A stretch of DNA of 64,000 nt from Okapia johnstoni. Its lineage: Eukaryota; Chordata; Mammalia; Artiodactyla; Giraffidae. A program made the position numbers and the translations under genes. Numbering within the stretch: the first letter of the stretch is position 1; each line of letters opens with the position of its first letter. Below, piece after piece: positions 21,912 to 32,876 of this stretch. The DNA is taken from the NCBI GenBank assembly GCA_024291935.2, contig CM044309.1:32636001-32700000 (forward strand), read 5' to 3'. The notes beneath the pieces are model-generated. The model was not told the DNA's origin, ran no database searches, and saw nothing but the letters and a program-made list of their open reading frames with translations.

Positions 21912-24900
21912 GTGAGCCATATTTACTTGCATGTCACAGCCAGTAAAAGTGGGAGCTTTGACAGCACAGAACTTGCTCTGTGTGAACCTCTTCCTTCAGT
22001 TTTTCACATAGAAACAATAAATATTGATTTAGCACCTGGATACAGTTATGTGCAAAACTAGTTGAAATTGACATAATCCCTGATTCATGTAATTTACCAT
22101 GGATTTGCATAGATAAATATATGTATGCCTTATACTAAATAATAAATGATTTCAATAAATTATTCAAAACAAAAAAATCACATTTAAAAAATTAATTAAT
22201 TTTTTATTGGTGTATGTATACTCCAATATGAAATTGGAGTATAAATTTTAATTGGAGTATAAACTTTGTGTTAGTTCCGCTGTACAACAGTGTGAATCAG
22301 CTACATGGACACACATATCCCCTCCCTCTTAAGCCTCCCTCCCACCTCCCCTAATCTACCCCTCTAGGTCATCGCAGAGCACTGAGGTAATCTTCCTTTG
22401 CTATACAGCAGTTTCTGACTAGCTATCTATTTTACACATGGTAGTGTATATATTGGGCTTCCCAGGTGGTGCTAGTGGTAAAGAACCTGACTGCCAATGC
22501 ACGAAATGCAAGAGATGCATTTAACCCTTGGGTCAGAAAGATCCCCTGGAGAAGGGCATGACAACCCTCTCCATTTTTGCCTGGAAAATCCCATGGACAG
22601 AGGAGCCTGGCAGGCTACAGTCCATCGAGTCACAAAGAGTCAGATATGACTGAGAGAGTGTATATACATCAATGCTATTCTCTCAATTTGTCCCACCTTC
22701 TCCTTCCCCACCTGTGTCCACAAGTCTGTTCATTATTATTTTGAAAATAGATTATTTTGCTAACATTTTCTCTATGCTTTATGAGGGTCGATCTTGTGTT
22801 CCAGCTTCTGCTGACTGCTGGCATTCCTTAGCATGTGGCCATGGCATGTCACTCTTTGCTCCTAGAGTCACATTTTCTTCTGGAGTCTAATATCCCTCTT
22901 CCTCTTCTTATAAGGAAAATTTCTTGGACATTTCATGTGGACATCTGTGACTACATTTGGGGTCCACCTGGACAGTCCAGGATACTCTCCCTATTTCAAG
23001 ATCCTTAAATTAGCCATAACTGCAGAGTCCCCTTCGTCATATAAAGCAACATTCATAGGTTCCAGGGTCCGGGATGTGAATATCTCTGGGGACCATTTTC
23101 CAGCCTATCACATTTTGTCATCATGTTTCACAATATGAATTCCATGAACATGGACATGTTACAGTGTCTCCCCAATGTGCCTCGTCTTACAAATTTAACT
23201 TACATATTGAAGTATATGTAATACTGTTTTTATAGAATACACTCTGACATGTACTGCACAAAGTTGTGAGTGCAGTCATGTTCACAACAGCAATATTTGT
23301 AATAACAAAAAATGAAAAGAGCAAAATGGCCATCAGTAGGGCATAAATAACTAAATATCAGAATGTACATACTATGAAATATTATGTAGCTGTGACAAAA
23401 ATTTATGCTTATATGTACTGACATGCAAACTCTCCAAAACATACAGATATAGGGGAAAATCAAGTTGAATAACAATTGTTGTAATAAAACATTTGTATTT
23501 TTAAAAATTCTATATATAGATGGTTGCATAACATTGTTTATGTACTTACACTTAATTGTACTTAGATCACACTTAAATGTACTGCCATTTAAAATGGTTA
23601 AAATGATAAATTTTATGTTATATATATTTCACAACAGTAAAAATACGTAATAGATTAAAAAAAACCCTATACATGTGAACATAAAAAAACATAAGAGAAT
23701 AAATAAAGATCTGGAAGAATTCATGCCAAAGGGTTTTGTTTCTATGTAAATGAGTGCATTTTTAAAATAAGGAGATGGTTTATATCTTTAAGCAAATTTT
23801 CAAAAGGGTCCATGAAACAATAGGATTAATAGCTACTGGACCAGCAAACATGACAGCTGTTAGATCAAAACTGGAGATAGATTTTTTTTTTCTGTAAAAA
23901 ATACCCTATTTTAACATATAATGGGGGTGCTACTAGCTCAGAAGTTTGAATTCATGCAAAGTCAAACCTGTTTAACTCTAAAACCTAATTAGCATATACA
24001 GAGAGAGTCTTCAGAGACAACAGCAGATTTAATCCGTGTCCTTTTTTTTTTTTAATAAATTTATTAATTTTAGTTGGGGGCTAATTACTCTACAATATTG
24101 TAGTGGTTTTTGCCATACATTGACATGAATCAGCCATGGGTTCACATGTGTTCCCTATCCTGAACCCCCTCCCACCTCCCTCCCCATCCCATCCCTCTGG
24201 GTCATCCCACTGCCCCAGCCCTGAGCACTTGTCTCATGAATCGAACCTGGAATGGTGCTCTGTTTCACATATGATAATATACATGTTTCAAAGCTATTCT
24301 CCCAGAATGTCCCACCCTCACCTTCTCCCTCAGAGTCCATAAGACTGTTCTATGCATCTGTGTCTCTTATTCTGGTCCCTGTGTCCTTTTATCTGGTTTC
24401 CAGGAATAGGAAGAGCCAGCAGGAAACTTGGCTGTCTGGCAAAGCCCACTGTGACCATCATGACAAAGGAAGATCTGATCACTATAAAAACCAAAAGCAT
24501 CTTTAAAAATAATGAAATCTCCTTTAAACTGGGAGAAGAATTTGAGGAAACCACACCAGGTGGCCATAAAACCAAGGTGAGGCCTTCAACACTCTTTCAG
24601 ATAAATTCAATTACAAATGTTAATTTTGAAATCTTCCCAGGTAAATAAGCAATTATGGTGAACATATCTAAAGTGTGTTAGACAAACTTTTGGCTTAAGC
24701 CTTGGTCGGAGGAACTCAAATTTTAATATACATACAAATCTCAGGGCACGTTGGTAAAAAATGCCACCTTCCAGGTTCCATTGCCAGAGGCTGTGGTATC
24801 TGGGACAAGAACTGAAAATGGTGTTTTTAACAATTCTTATGCAAATATTGAACAGAAAGCACTTTCAGAATCATTTTTAGACCTCAGAAACAAAAGGTCT

Positions 24901-27900
24901 GCCTTTCCATTTTGTAACAGTTTTCCATACATGGATTTACAATGAATAAAAGACTTGTATTAGTTGGCATGTATGTGTGTGCATGCTCAGTTATGTCTGG
25001 CTCTGTGCAACTCTGTGGACTGTAGCCCACCAGGCTCCTCTGTTCATGGGATTCTCCAGGCAAGAATACTGGACTGGATTGCCATTTCCTTCTCCAGGGG
25101 ATCTTCCCCACCCATAGAGCAAATCCATCAAATCCAAGTCTCTTGTGTCTTTTGCATTGGCAGGCAGATTCTTTACCACTGTGCCACATGGGAAGCCCAT
25201 TAGCAGGTATAGGTGAGGTTTTATCACAGTAACAAATTATCCACAAGCTCTCAGTGCTTACACAATTGGAGTTCTAACTCACAGTACATATTCAGTGTTG
25301 TGGTGGAGTTGGAGAAGTTTCTTTGGGGAGGAGGAGGCTGGAGATGGGGGCATAGAGTATCTGTCCCTCTTAATTTCTTCAGGGACCAGGCTAAAGGAGA
25401 TTCAACTAACCTGTAGCTGGACTGTCTGAAGTTTGTGATCTCAGTCAACAAAATAGGGAAAGAGACACTAGGCTTTTTATTGTTTACCCCTGGAATTGAC
25501 ACACACTTCCACTCATGGGCTCCAACTTGAATATACAGTTTACTTATATTACACAATTTATTTATATTTTATGATTATTGTTCCCACACACTAGGATGTA
25601 AGCTCTTCCAAGAAAGGATGTCTTGTCTGTTCTGTTTCACAGAACCTAGTGATGTTACATAATATTAATATTTGCTCAATAAATAGTTATCATTTGAATG
25701 AAAGCACTCAATAGAAGACTGTTAAACAATATTAAGAGTGAAGTCCTAATAAAAGGAACTGAATACCACATTATCAGATTGCTGTTAAATAATATGATAC
25801 TTCACATTCCTGTATAATATCAAATGGAAGAAGAATTTTGATCAATAATGTTTAATAAAGATGTCTATACTAAATAAAAAAAAAAACTACTAGAACAAAA
25901 AGACTGGAAAGTATAGAAGTGCAGAAGAGAAATTTGGTAACTATCATTATCTCTATCACAAGACAGACTGTAAATAATTTTGGTAGAAAATCCAGCTCAG
26001 TGGATGCATAAACTCTGAGATGCAAGCTTTTCCAGTAGCCATGTATGGCTGTGATAGTCGGACCATAAAGAAAGCTGGGCGTCGAAGAATGGATGCTTTT
26101 GAACTGTGGTCTTGGAGAAGATTCTTGAGAGTGTCTTGGACAGCAAGATCAAATCAGTTAATCCTAAAGGAAATCAGTCCTGAATACTCACTGGAAGGAC
26201 TGATACTGAAGCCGAAGCACTAATACTTTGGCCACCTGATGCGAAGAACTGACTTATTGGAAAAGACCCTGATGCTGGGAAAGACTGAAGGCAGGAGGAG
26301 AAGGGGACAACAGAGGATAAGATGGTTGGATGGCATCACTGACTCAATGGACATGAGTTTGAGCAAGCTCTGGGAGTTAGTGATGGACAGGGAAGGCTGG
26401 CATGCTGCAAGCTATCCGTGGGGTCACAAAGAGTCGGACACAAGTGAGCAACTGAACTGAACTGCAATAGAGTTTAAACAGAGTTATCTCTAAACTTTGA
26501 GGAGCAGGCTGCAAACTCTGGCTCAGGACTGTGTGGGTGTAAATCCCACCTTTGCTACCAATCAGTCAACCATATGACTAAGAGCAAGTCACAGACTCAT
26601 GCTGACTCAGTCATTTCATTTGCAAAAGGGGATAATTATAGAGTGTGTGTGTACTCAGTCATGCCCAACTCTTTGTGACCTAATGGACTATAGCCCTCCA
26701 GATTCCTCTGTCCATGGGATTATCTCAGCAAGAATACTGGAGTGGGTTGTCATTTCCTTCTCTAGGGGATCTTCCGAACTCAGGAATAGAACCCTCACCT
26801 CCTGTGCCTCCTGCATTGGCAGGTGGATTCTTTATCACTGAGCCACTTGGGAAGCCCGATAATTATAGTACTTATGTCGTAAGGTTGTTGTGAGAATTAC
26901 ATGAATTAATAAGTTAATACTCTTGAAGAGTGCCTCACACACAATAAATAGTGCTACAAAAGTGCTAGCTACTGTTGTTGTTACGATTATCATTTCTATT
27001 TATTATTTATTTTTACTATTATTATTATTATTATTATTGCTTTACTCTCTATTACCATTTTACTATAAAGCATACAACTCAGGAACAACCAAAGGGAAGA
27101 AATGCATAAGACAAGGTATGTGGGAAATGGTTTGAAGTTTCCATACCCCTCCAGGTACACAACCTTCCCAGCACATTAATATGTTGATCAGGGCTTCCCT
27201 GGTGGATCAGTGGATCAGTGGTGAAGAATCCACCTGCCATTGTAGGAAACACGAGTTCAGTCCCTGGTCCAGGAATATCCCACATGCTGAGGAGCAACTA
27301 AGCCTGTGCTCCACAATTATTGCACCCGTGCTCTAGAGCCCGGCAACTACAACTACTGAGCCCACACACTCTAGAGCTTGTGTTCCACAACAAGAGAAGC
27401 CACCACAGTGAGAAGCCCTCACATCACACCTAGAGAGTAACCCCTGCCCGTTGCAACTAGAGAAAAGCCTGAGCAAAGCAGTGAAAACCCAGCACAGCCA
27501 AAAATAAATAGGTAAATAAATAAACTTATTAAAAAAATAATATGCTCATCAACCGGAAGCTCTCCAAATCCCATCATTTTTCACTGTAATACATGCCACA
27601 CCATTTTATATTTCCACAACACTATAATTATTTTTATATTGTTGGAGTAAGAAGAGGAAATGGGATCTTACATTGGGAGTTTGAATTAGCTTCACATATG
27701 TTTTTAAAGTTGAAATTCACTTGTGACCCTTTACACAAAAAGATAATACTTGGCCTGTACAATAAAATATATTTGGTAAAAGCTTTACTTACTCTTTGAG
27801 GTAATATTCAGTTTTTACTCTTTTAAAATCTTTTCTCCTGGAAGAATCAGCCAACAAATTTACTGTTGATGAAGTTTCAAAATAAATGGAATTGTAAACA

Positions 27901-30161
27901 CCATTCTAAAACTACCTGAGAATATCACAACAGCTGAAAAGAATTTGGCTCCTGATAAAATTTTAGAGTTCATATGTCACAGTCTGAGCTGAATTTAGTC
28001 TTGTCTGTTTTTCAGAGTATGGTAATCTTAGATGATGACTCCTTGATTCAGGTTCAGGATTGGGATGGCAAAGAGATCACCATAAGGAGGAAGCTGGTGG
28101 ATGAGAAAATGGTAGTGGTGAGTGAGCTGTTTCTCATTTTTTCCATCTAACACCTATATATGGGCTTCCCAGATGGCTCAGTGGGTAAAGAATCCACCTG
28201 CAATGCAAGAGATGCAGGACATGCAGGTTTGGTCCCTGGGTCGAGAAGATTGCCTGGACGAGGGCATGGGAACCCACTCCAGTATTCTTGCCTGGAGAAT
28301 TCCAAGGACAGAGGAGGCTGATGGACTACAGTCCATAGGGTCTCAAAGAGTTGGACACGACTGAAGCGATTGAGCATGCACACAATAACTGTATATAAAA
28401 TCACTCAGCTTGTTCTAAAACAATAGGAGTGAGTATAATTTTTCTTTTTCCTCTTGCTTTAAAAGAATGGGAGTGGGGGATATCGGCAGATAAATATATG
28501 ATCATAAAGATTAGAAAATGTGCAAGGATTGAGAAACCAAAAACCTAGAGAGAATTTTAAAAATTGTCTTGCCTAATTTTTGGATTGGTGTGGAAGCCAA
28601 AACAAGCACGTATTTGTGCAAGAAAGATTTCAGCAGTGATTGAGAATTGTTGCTGATCCTTTGCTCCACACTAGGGTGAATTTCTCAGAGTTTTCCAGAT
28701 CAACACCAAGCGAAAGCATGAAAAGGAAATTTAAACTAGAGAGGCAAAGCTTAAGTGCTGTCTGTTTGATGTTTAGATCAATTGACACATGTAAAAACCA
28801 ACACTTAATGGCTACCATGTCCCCATGTTTTCATGTATTATTTAACCAATCTTCACAATACTCCTGCGAAATAAGATTATTTAATCCATTTAACAGGTGG
28901 GGAAATTGAGAATCAGACACTGACTTATCTGAGGATATTTGGCTGTGAAAATGTGGTGGTGTTGGGGTTAAAATCCAGATTGGCTTAGTTCCAACGTCTA
29001 CATTTTTCAGTCTATCCCGCTCCTCTCAGGACGGCTTCCCCAGTCACCCTTCTCCTTTGTGCAGAATGGAGGGAAACGCGTCCATGACTCTCCTCTTCTC
29101 AAACCCTACCTCCACTAAAATGGATAAAATGGTAGTTCTGGACACAGTATAAAATAGCTCTTTCTAAGGAAATAGAAAAAAATTCTATCCTCATTTCTTA
29201 ATGTAAGGATATTTTTTTCAACAATGGAGTACATTCTCTTATAAAGTAGAAAGTGCAAGGCTAAGGATAATTGACTTTATTGCTTTCTACAAAGACATTA
29301 ATCACTAAACAGATAGGTTTTATAGTTCATTAGAAAAAATATTAGATTCAGAATCTGAAGACATGGATTTCCATCTCTGTTCAGTTCTTATCTGACCTTG
29401 GAAAAGTCATTCGTCTTCTCCAAGATTCAGTTTTCTTGCCCTCAAAATGTAGAAAAAAATTTTTGGATAGAATTAAATACCATCATGAGTATATCAGTGC
29501 TCTGAAAATCATGAAACATTGTATTGATGTATATTATTATTTGAAAAATATAGAGTATCTACAAAAATGCTTCAATGTAGGCATTTAAAAATGTTTTGAT
29601 AAAGATTTCAAGTTCATTTAAATATACTTTTTCTGTGTATATACCTGTATATGTATATACACATGTATTTACATATTGTGTCATATATATCACACAATAT
29701 AATATAATATGTGATTTATATACGTATGTATATATATACTCTTACTTTAAGTAGAATATTACTTTATCACAAGTGAAATATTCTGTTTTATTAGTGCCAA
29801 ATCTTATATATGTATACATGGCAAAATCACTCAGTAGTTAGTTTTGATTTATAGTTGTCTATAGATTTCTTTTCCAGATTTTTAAAGAATGTAAGTATGC
29901 ATAGCAATTAGTTTGCCTTTTTCTATGTGTCAGTTTCACCAGCAGTACTGAAATATCTTATCCTTTGTCTTCAAGGAAAGTGTGGTGAACAATGTTACCT
30001 GCAGACGAACATATGAGAGAGTACAAACAAACCCAGTCTCCAACTCTTACGCACTCTCAAACTGTGATCCAAACTGCCAAGGCTGTTTAAATAAAAATAT
30101 TATGACAGCTAATATGAGAGAACCTTTGCAAAAATACCAACAGCTTTGGATGCCATGTTGA
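21839..30161 (+). CDS. FABP12: FABP12, fatty acid-binding protein 12 (four coding exons, joined)
   Basis: The coding sequence joins 21839-21911, 24404-24576, 28016-28117 and 29976-30161, giving 177 codons plus TGA. FABPs are small cytosolic beta-barrel proteins that carry long-chain fatty acids, and FABP12 is reported mainly from testis and retina. The sequence shows the family start ([19 protein letters not shown], residues 7-25), [32 protein letters not shown] and CRRTYERV near residue 132. The fatty-acid carboxylate contacts of the family are kept: Arg107 in TIRRKLV, and Arg127 and Tyr129 in RTY. Exon sizes of 73, 173 and 102 nt match the FABP family, and all introns are GT-AG. I assign FABP12 rather than FABP4, FABP9 or PMP2 because motifs such as [19 protein letters not shown] and PGGHKTK fit FABP12 as I remember it. 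The odd point is an open frame running 45 codons beyond the usual 132-residue core. No internal stop or frameshift is seen, so the gene looks functional, but expression cannot be judged. Confidence 0.9.
22195..22750 (-). mobile_element. L1 3'-end fragment in FABP12 intron 1, antisense, split by a SINE
   Basis: 22195-22442 and 22667-22750 are reversed L1 3' UTR (TCCGCTGTACAACAGTGTGA, CTCAATTTGTCCCACC), interrupted by a Bov-tA. Confidence 0.6.
22453..22656 (+). mobile_element. Bov-tA SINE in FABP12 intron 1, with 10-bp duplication
   Basis: It is flanked by AGTGTATATA at 22443-22452 and 22657-22666. Head GGGCTTCCCAGGTGGTGC, tail GAGTCACAAAGAGTCAGATA. Confidence 0.9.
22751..23279. other. FABP12 intron 1, no feature named
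   Basis: I see no exon or repeat I can name in this part of the intron. Confidence 0.5.
23280..23660 (+). mobile_element. Old L1 (L1M-type) 3' UTR fragment in intron 1, sense
   Basis: TTCACAACAGCAATATTTGT, AAAATGGCCATCAGTAGGGC and ATGTACTGACATGCAAACTC are diverged L1 3' sequence. Confidence 0.55.
24040..24372 (-). mobile_element. L1 3' end in intron 1, antisense, abutting exon 2
   Basis: A T-run, TAGTTGGGGGCTAATTACTC and TTGCCATACATTGACATGAA mark the reversed 3' end of a ruminant L1. It extends to about 24372, some 30 bp before the exon 2 acceptor. Confidence 0.8.
24404..24576 (+). CDS. FABP12: FABP12 coding exon 2
   Basis: The exon is 173 nt and phase 1 to phase 0, encoding residues 25-82 ([19 protein letters not shown] through PGGHKTK). 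The acceptor is TTTCCAG at 24397-24403 and the donor is AAG|GTGAGG at 24577. It covers the helix-turn-helix lid end and the first half of the barrel. An antisense L1 3' end reaches to about 30 bp before the acceptor, so the branch point may lie in or at the edge of L1 sequence. Confidence 0.92.
24966..25198 (-). mobile_element. Bov-tA SINE in FABP12 intron 2, antisense
   Basis: GTAGCCCACCAGGCTCCTCT through TTTACCACTGTGCCACATGG. A short ATTAG at both sides may be the duplication, but it is weak. Confidence 0.88.
25580..25710 (+). mobile_element. L2 3'-end fragment in FABP12 intron 2
   Basis: GGATGTAAGCTCTTCCAAGA, TTGTCTGTTCTG and TTTGCTCAATAAATAGTT are typical of L2 3' ends. Confidence 0.55.
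26018..26464 (+). mobile_element. BovB 3' end in FABP12 intron 2, sense
   Basis: CAAGCTTTTCCAGTAGCCAT through GAGCAACTGAACTGAACTG. Two short frames within are ORF2 remnants. Confidence 0.9.
26525..26985. mobile_element. MIR SINE remnant in intron 2, split by Bov-tA
   Basis: 26525-26641 and 26869-26985 join into one MIR-like sequence. It has AAAAGGGGATAATTATAG, then a GTAAGGTTGTTGTGAGAATT block and a GAGTGCCTCACACACAATAA block. Confidence 0.6.
26642..26857 (-). mobile_element. Bov-tA SINE in intron 2, antisense, with 11-bp duplication
   Basis: It is flanked by GATAATTATAG at 26631-26641 and 26858-26868, and sits inside a MIR. Confidence 0.93.
27018..27038. repeat. (ATT)7 microsatellite
   Basis: Seven ATT units in intron 2. 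The hydrophobic leucine-rich frame across it is a translation artefact. Confidence 0.9.
27191..27538 (+). mobile_element. CHR-2-type SINE in FABP12 intron 2
   Basis: The tRNA-Glu-like head (GGGCTTCCCTGGTGGATCAG) is followed by the GCAACTACAACTACTGAGCC region and an A-rich AATAAA-type tail. Flanks AATATGTTGATCA (27178-27190) and AATATGCTCATCA (27539-27551) are a 13-bp duplication with two mismatches, so this copy is old. Confidence 0.82.
27552..28004. other. FABP12 intron 2, end part
   Basis: No repeat or exon that I can name lies between the CHR SINE and the exon 3 acceptor. Confidence 0.5.
28016..28117 (+). CDS. FABP12: FABP12 coding exon 3
   Basis: The exon is 102 nt and phase 0 to phase 0, encoding residues 83-116 ([20 protein letters not shown], then [14 protein letters not shown]). 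The acceptor is CTGTTTTTCAG at 28005-28015 and the donor is GTG|GTGAGT at 28118. Arg107, one of the carboxylate-contacting residues in FABPs, is present. A Bov-tA SINE begins about 42 bp past the donor. Confidence 0.92.
28160..28381 (+). mobile_element. Bov-tA SINE in FABP12 intron 3, sense
   Basis: GGGCTTCCCAGATGGCTCAG to AGTTGGACACGACTGAAGCG. It starts about 42 bp after the exon 3 donor. Confidence 0.9.
28382..29960. other. FABP12 intron 3, mostly unique, with MIR-like remnants
   Basis: MIR-like sequence is visible at about 28830-28960 and 29345-29470. A (TA)-rich stretch lies at 29635-29745. No further exon is seen. Confidence 0.45.
29976..30161 (+). CDS. FABP12: FABP12 coding exon 4 with extended C-terminus
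   Basis: The exon starts after CTTCAAG and continues in phase 0 with [16 protein letters not shown] (residues 117-132), the usual end of the FABP fold. The frame then runs through VSNS at 137-140, where I remember the human protein ending, into TAC at codon 141. It stops at TGA 30159-30161. The added 37 residues contain a cysteine cluster (Cys146, Cys150, Cys153) and a C-terminal Cys177. The exon start and first 16 residues are firm. Use of the long tail in vivo is inferred only from the open frame. Confidence 0.82.
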   Translation, partial: ESVVNNVTCRRTYERVQTNPVSNSYALSNCDPNCQGCLNKNIMTANMREPLQKYQQLWMPC

Positions 30162-30186
30162 ATACGCCTGTACCATAGAGTACTTT

Positions 30187-31193
30187 TCATACTGTTCATG
30201 GGATTCTCAAGGCAAGAATACTCAAGGGGTTTGCCATTCCCTTCTCCAGTGGACCATGTTTTGTCATGACCCGTCCATCTTGGGTGGCCTTACATGGCAT
30301 AGCTCATAGTTTCATTGAGTTAGACAGGGCTGAGGTCCATGTGATCAGTTTGATTAGTTTTCTGTAATTGTGGTTTTCATTCTGTCCTGCTCTCTGATGG
30401 ATAAGGATAAGAGGCTTATGGAAGCTTCCTGATGGGAGAGACTGACTGTGAGGAAAACTGGGTCTTGTTCTGATGGGCTGGGCCATGCTCAGGAAATCTT
30501 TAATCCAATTTTCTGTTGATGGGTGGGGCTGTGTTCCCTCCCTGTTGTTTGACCTGAGACCAAACTATGGTGGAGGTAATGAAGAAAATGGTGACCTCCT
30601 TCAAAAGGTCCCATGCACACACTGCTGCATTCAGTGCCCCCAACCCTGCAGCAAGCCACCGCCAACCCACATCTCCAGTGGGGACTCTTGGATACTCACA
30701 GGCAAGTCTGGGTCAGTCTCTTGTTGGGTGACTGCTCCTTTCTCCTGGGTCCTGGTGAGCACAAGGTTTTGTTTGAAAGAAAAAAAGGTTTTGTTTAAAG
30801 AAAGCTGAGTGCCAAAGAATTGATGCTTTTGAACTGTGGTGTTGGAGAGGACTCTCGAGAATCCCTTGGACTGCAAGGAAATCAAATCAGTCCATCCTAA
30901 AGGAAATCAATCCTGAATATTCATTGGAAGGACTGATGCTGAAGCTGAAACTCCAATACTTTGGCCACCTGATTTGAAGAACTGACTCCTTGGAAAAGAC
31001 CCTGATGCTGGGAAAGATTGAAGGCAGGAGGAAAAGGGGACAACAGAGGATGAGATGGTTGGATGGCATCACCGACTTGATGGACATGAGTTTGAGCAAG
31101 CTCTGGGAGTTGGTGATGGACAGGGAAGTCTGGCGTGCTGCAGTCCATGGAGTCGCAAAGAGTCAGACATGCCTGAGGTACTGAACTAAACTG
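30187..31193 (+). mobile_element. BovB in the FABP12 3' UTR, 1,007 bp, 12-bp duplication
   Basis: It is flanked by ATAGAGTACTTT at 30175-30186 and 31194-31205. The left part (30187-30774) is internal BovB sequence and the right part (30797-31193) is the BovB 3' end with the CTGAACTAAACTG tail. The two meet at a 12-bp direct repeat AAGGTTTTGTTT (30763-30774 and 30785-30796), so it is an internally deleted copy. It lies in the same orientation as the gene. Confidence 0.93.
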
Positions 31194-31364
31194 ATAGAGT
31201 ACTTTGGCATTGGCTGCTATGAGAAAGTGGAATGATACATCCTGTTTAAGTCAGAGTTGCTATAATATGTTTGGGGAGACGGATTCGTGTTAACTTTTCT
31301 CTTGTGGACGTATTGTGTCCATCTTTTAATTTCAACATGAACATGAACTGCACAATATTGGGAA

Positions 31365-31370
31365 AATAAA
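31365..31370 (+). terminator. AATAAA polyadenylation signal, likely for FABP12
   Basis: A canonical AATAAA lies in host sequence after the BovB insertion and is followed by a T-rich stretch. It is the first such hexamer I noted past the FABP12 stop, which makes it the best candidate for the 3' end of the transcript. Confidence 0.5.
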
Positions 31371-31390
31371 TTTTAACTAAACTAATCAGG

Positions 31391-32876
31391 ACAGAGGATA
31401 ACTCACAGGTTATATCTCAGCTGTATGTGAGAGGGAAATAAGTAGGTTTGGAAGGAGAGAAATAACTGATCATCTAAGTTATCACTGAAAACCAACACAA
31501 AGGAAAATATATTCTGTATTATTTGCATCAAATGTGGACTCATTACTTTATCTTGTAGATCAGATCAGCAAACAGATCCAGACTGGAAAACTGTACATAT
31601 CAATATCACCCCAAAGGTTTCAGGAAGAATTGGAAACTGGAATCCATGTTTCCTAATTATTTACCCCACAGTCATAACAAAGGGAATATAGGTAGAAACA
31701 GGTTCACAGTATATAGCATGAATCAAATATAACACTACATCAAACTAAGGAACACACAAGCCTTTCTTCATCTTAAAACATGTGATGGGGTGCTACGACA
31801 CTGTCCAAGTGAGAACATGGAGTTTGACCATTTGAACTCATGCCATGTCATTGCTTATTTGCCTGCACTGGTCTATAAGGGGTCTTGGCGCTCCAGAGAA
31901 GTGAGGGGGTGCTTGCTTTGGGTGTATTGGGACAATGCAGAAGACAATGGAAGGCATAGAAAAACATCCTCTGGACTTCTTGGAGTAGACAGAGGAAAGA
32001 GTCTAAGCAGAGGCTGAAGGAGGAGTTCTCTGGGGCCTGGTGTAGGCTGTGGATGTGGGCAGCTCTGTGGCAGAGCCTAGGTAACAGCTTGCTGCATCGA
32101 GACAGGAAAGACCCTTCTCCCCCATTGGAAATGAACGCAGCTCTGCTCTGACACCACAGGGGTCAGTGGCTGAGGGACCTTCCCTAAAAGTGCTTCTGCC
32201 TTTGGTATGAGGGTTTCTTGTCTGCATTTGTAGGGGGTAGTCTTGTGGGCAGTAGGAGTTGGTGCAGGAAGCCTTGTGGTAAAGGGATAGGTATCAGTTT
32301 CCAGCAGAACACAGGACACCCTGATGACTCCTGGGTATTTGAATATTGATTTTAATATGATTTTGTCAACAATCTGATCAAGTCTACAGACTTTAGAGTA
32401 TTCCAAAATGTACAGTCACAAATACAACTGCAGCAAGCAAAAGTTTTCCAAGAGGGGGTGTGAACAGCTTACTTCTTCTCACCCACTCTGGCTGATGGAT
32501 GTGGAATATCCCTCAGGTATCCATTTAAAATTGGCAATCCATCTAAAACCAAATCCATCAAGACTACCACTGCTTTAAAGTGATGCTGTAATTCAGGATT
32601 CACTGTACATTCAATACGTACTAGGTGCCATGTGAGAACTGGTGATGGAAGGAGAGCAGAGTTGTGTTCACTGTCCTGGATTGACTCAGAAGAGAAGGGA
32701 TCTGTTGGAAAGTACCACATCAACATGCTAATCTCAGGGAATCTATAAATACAGACAAGACCCAACATATAACAGTTCCAAGCATGATTTTTCACCTTTG
32801 CCCTGGTGCAAATGAGATACATATTCAGTAGAAACTGTACTTCGAATTTTGAATTTTGATCTGTTTCCCCAGTCTG
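31391..32876. other. Intergenic, no gene recognised
   Basis: Two minus-strand frames (32077-32406 and 32469-32822) are among the longer ones in the window. They match nothing I know, are in different frames and have no splice or promoter context, so I do not call them genes. Confidence 0.45.

Larger units (their letters stand above)
30162..31390 (+). other. FABP12: Probable FABP12 3' UTR, expanded by BovB
   Basis: After the TGA there are 25 nt of host sequence, then a BovB insertion (30187-31193), then host sequence again. Without the BovB and one duplication copy, the distance from stop to the AATAAA at 31365 is about 184 nt. That is a normal short FABP 3' UTR; with the insertion it is about 1.2 kb. 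The cleavage site is not defined by the sequence. Confidence 0.5.
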
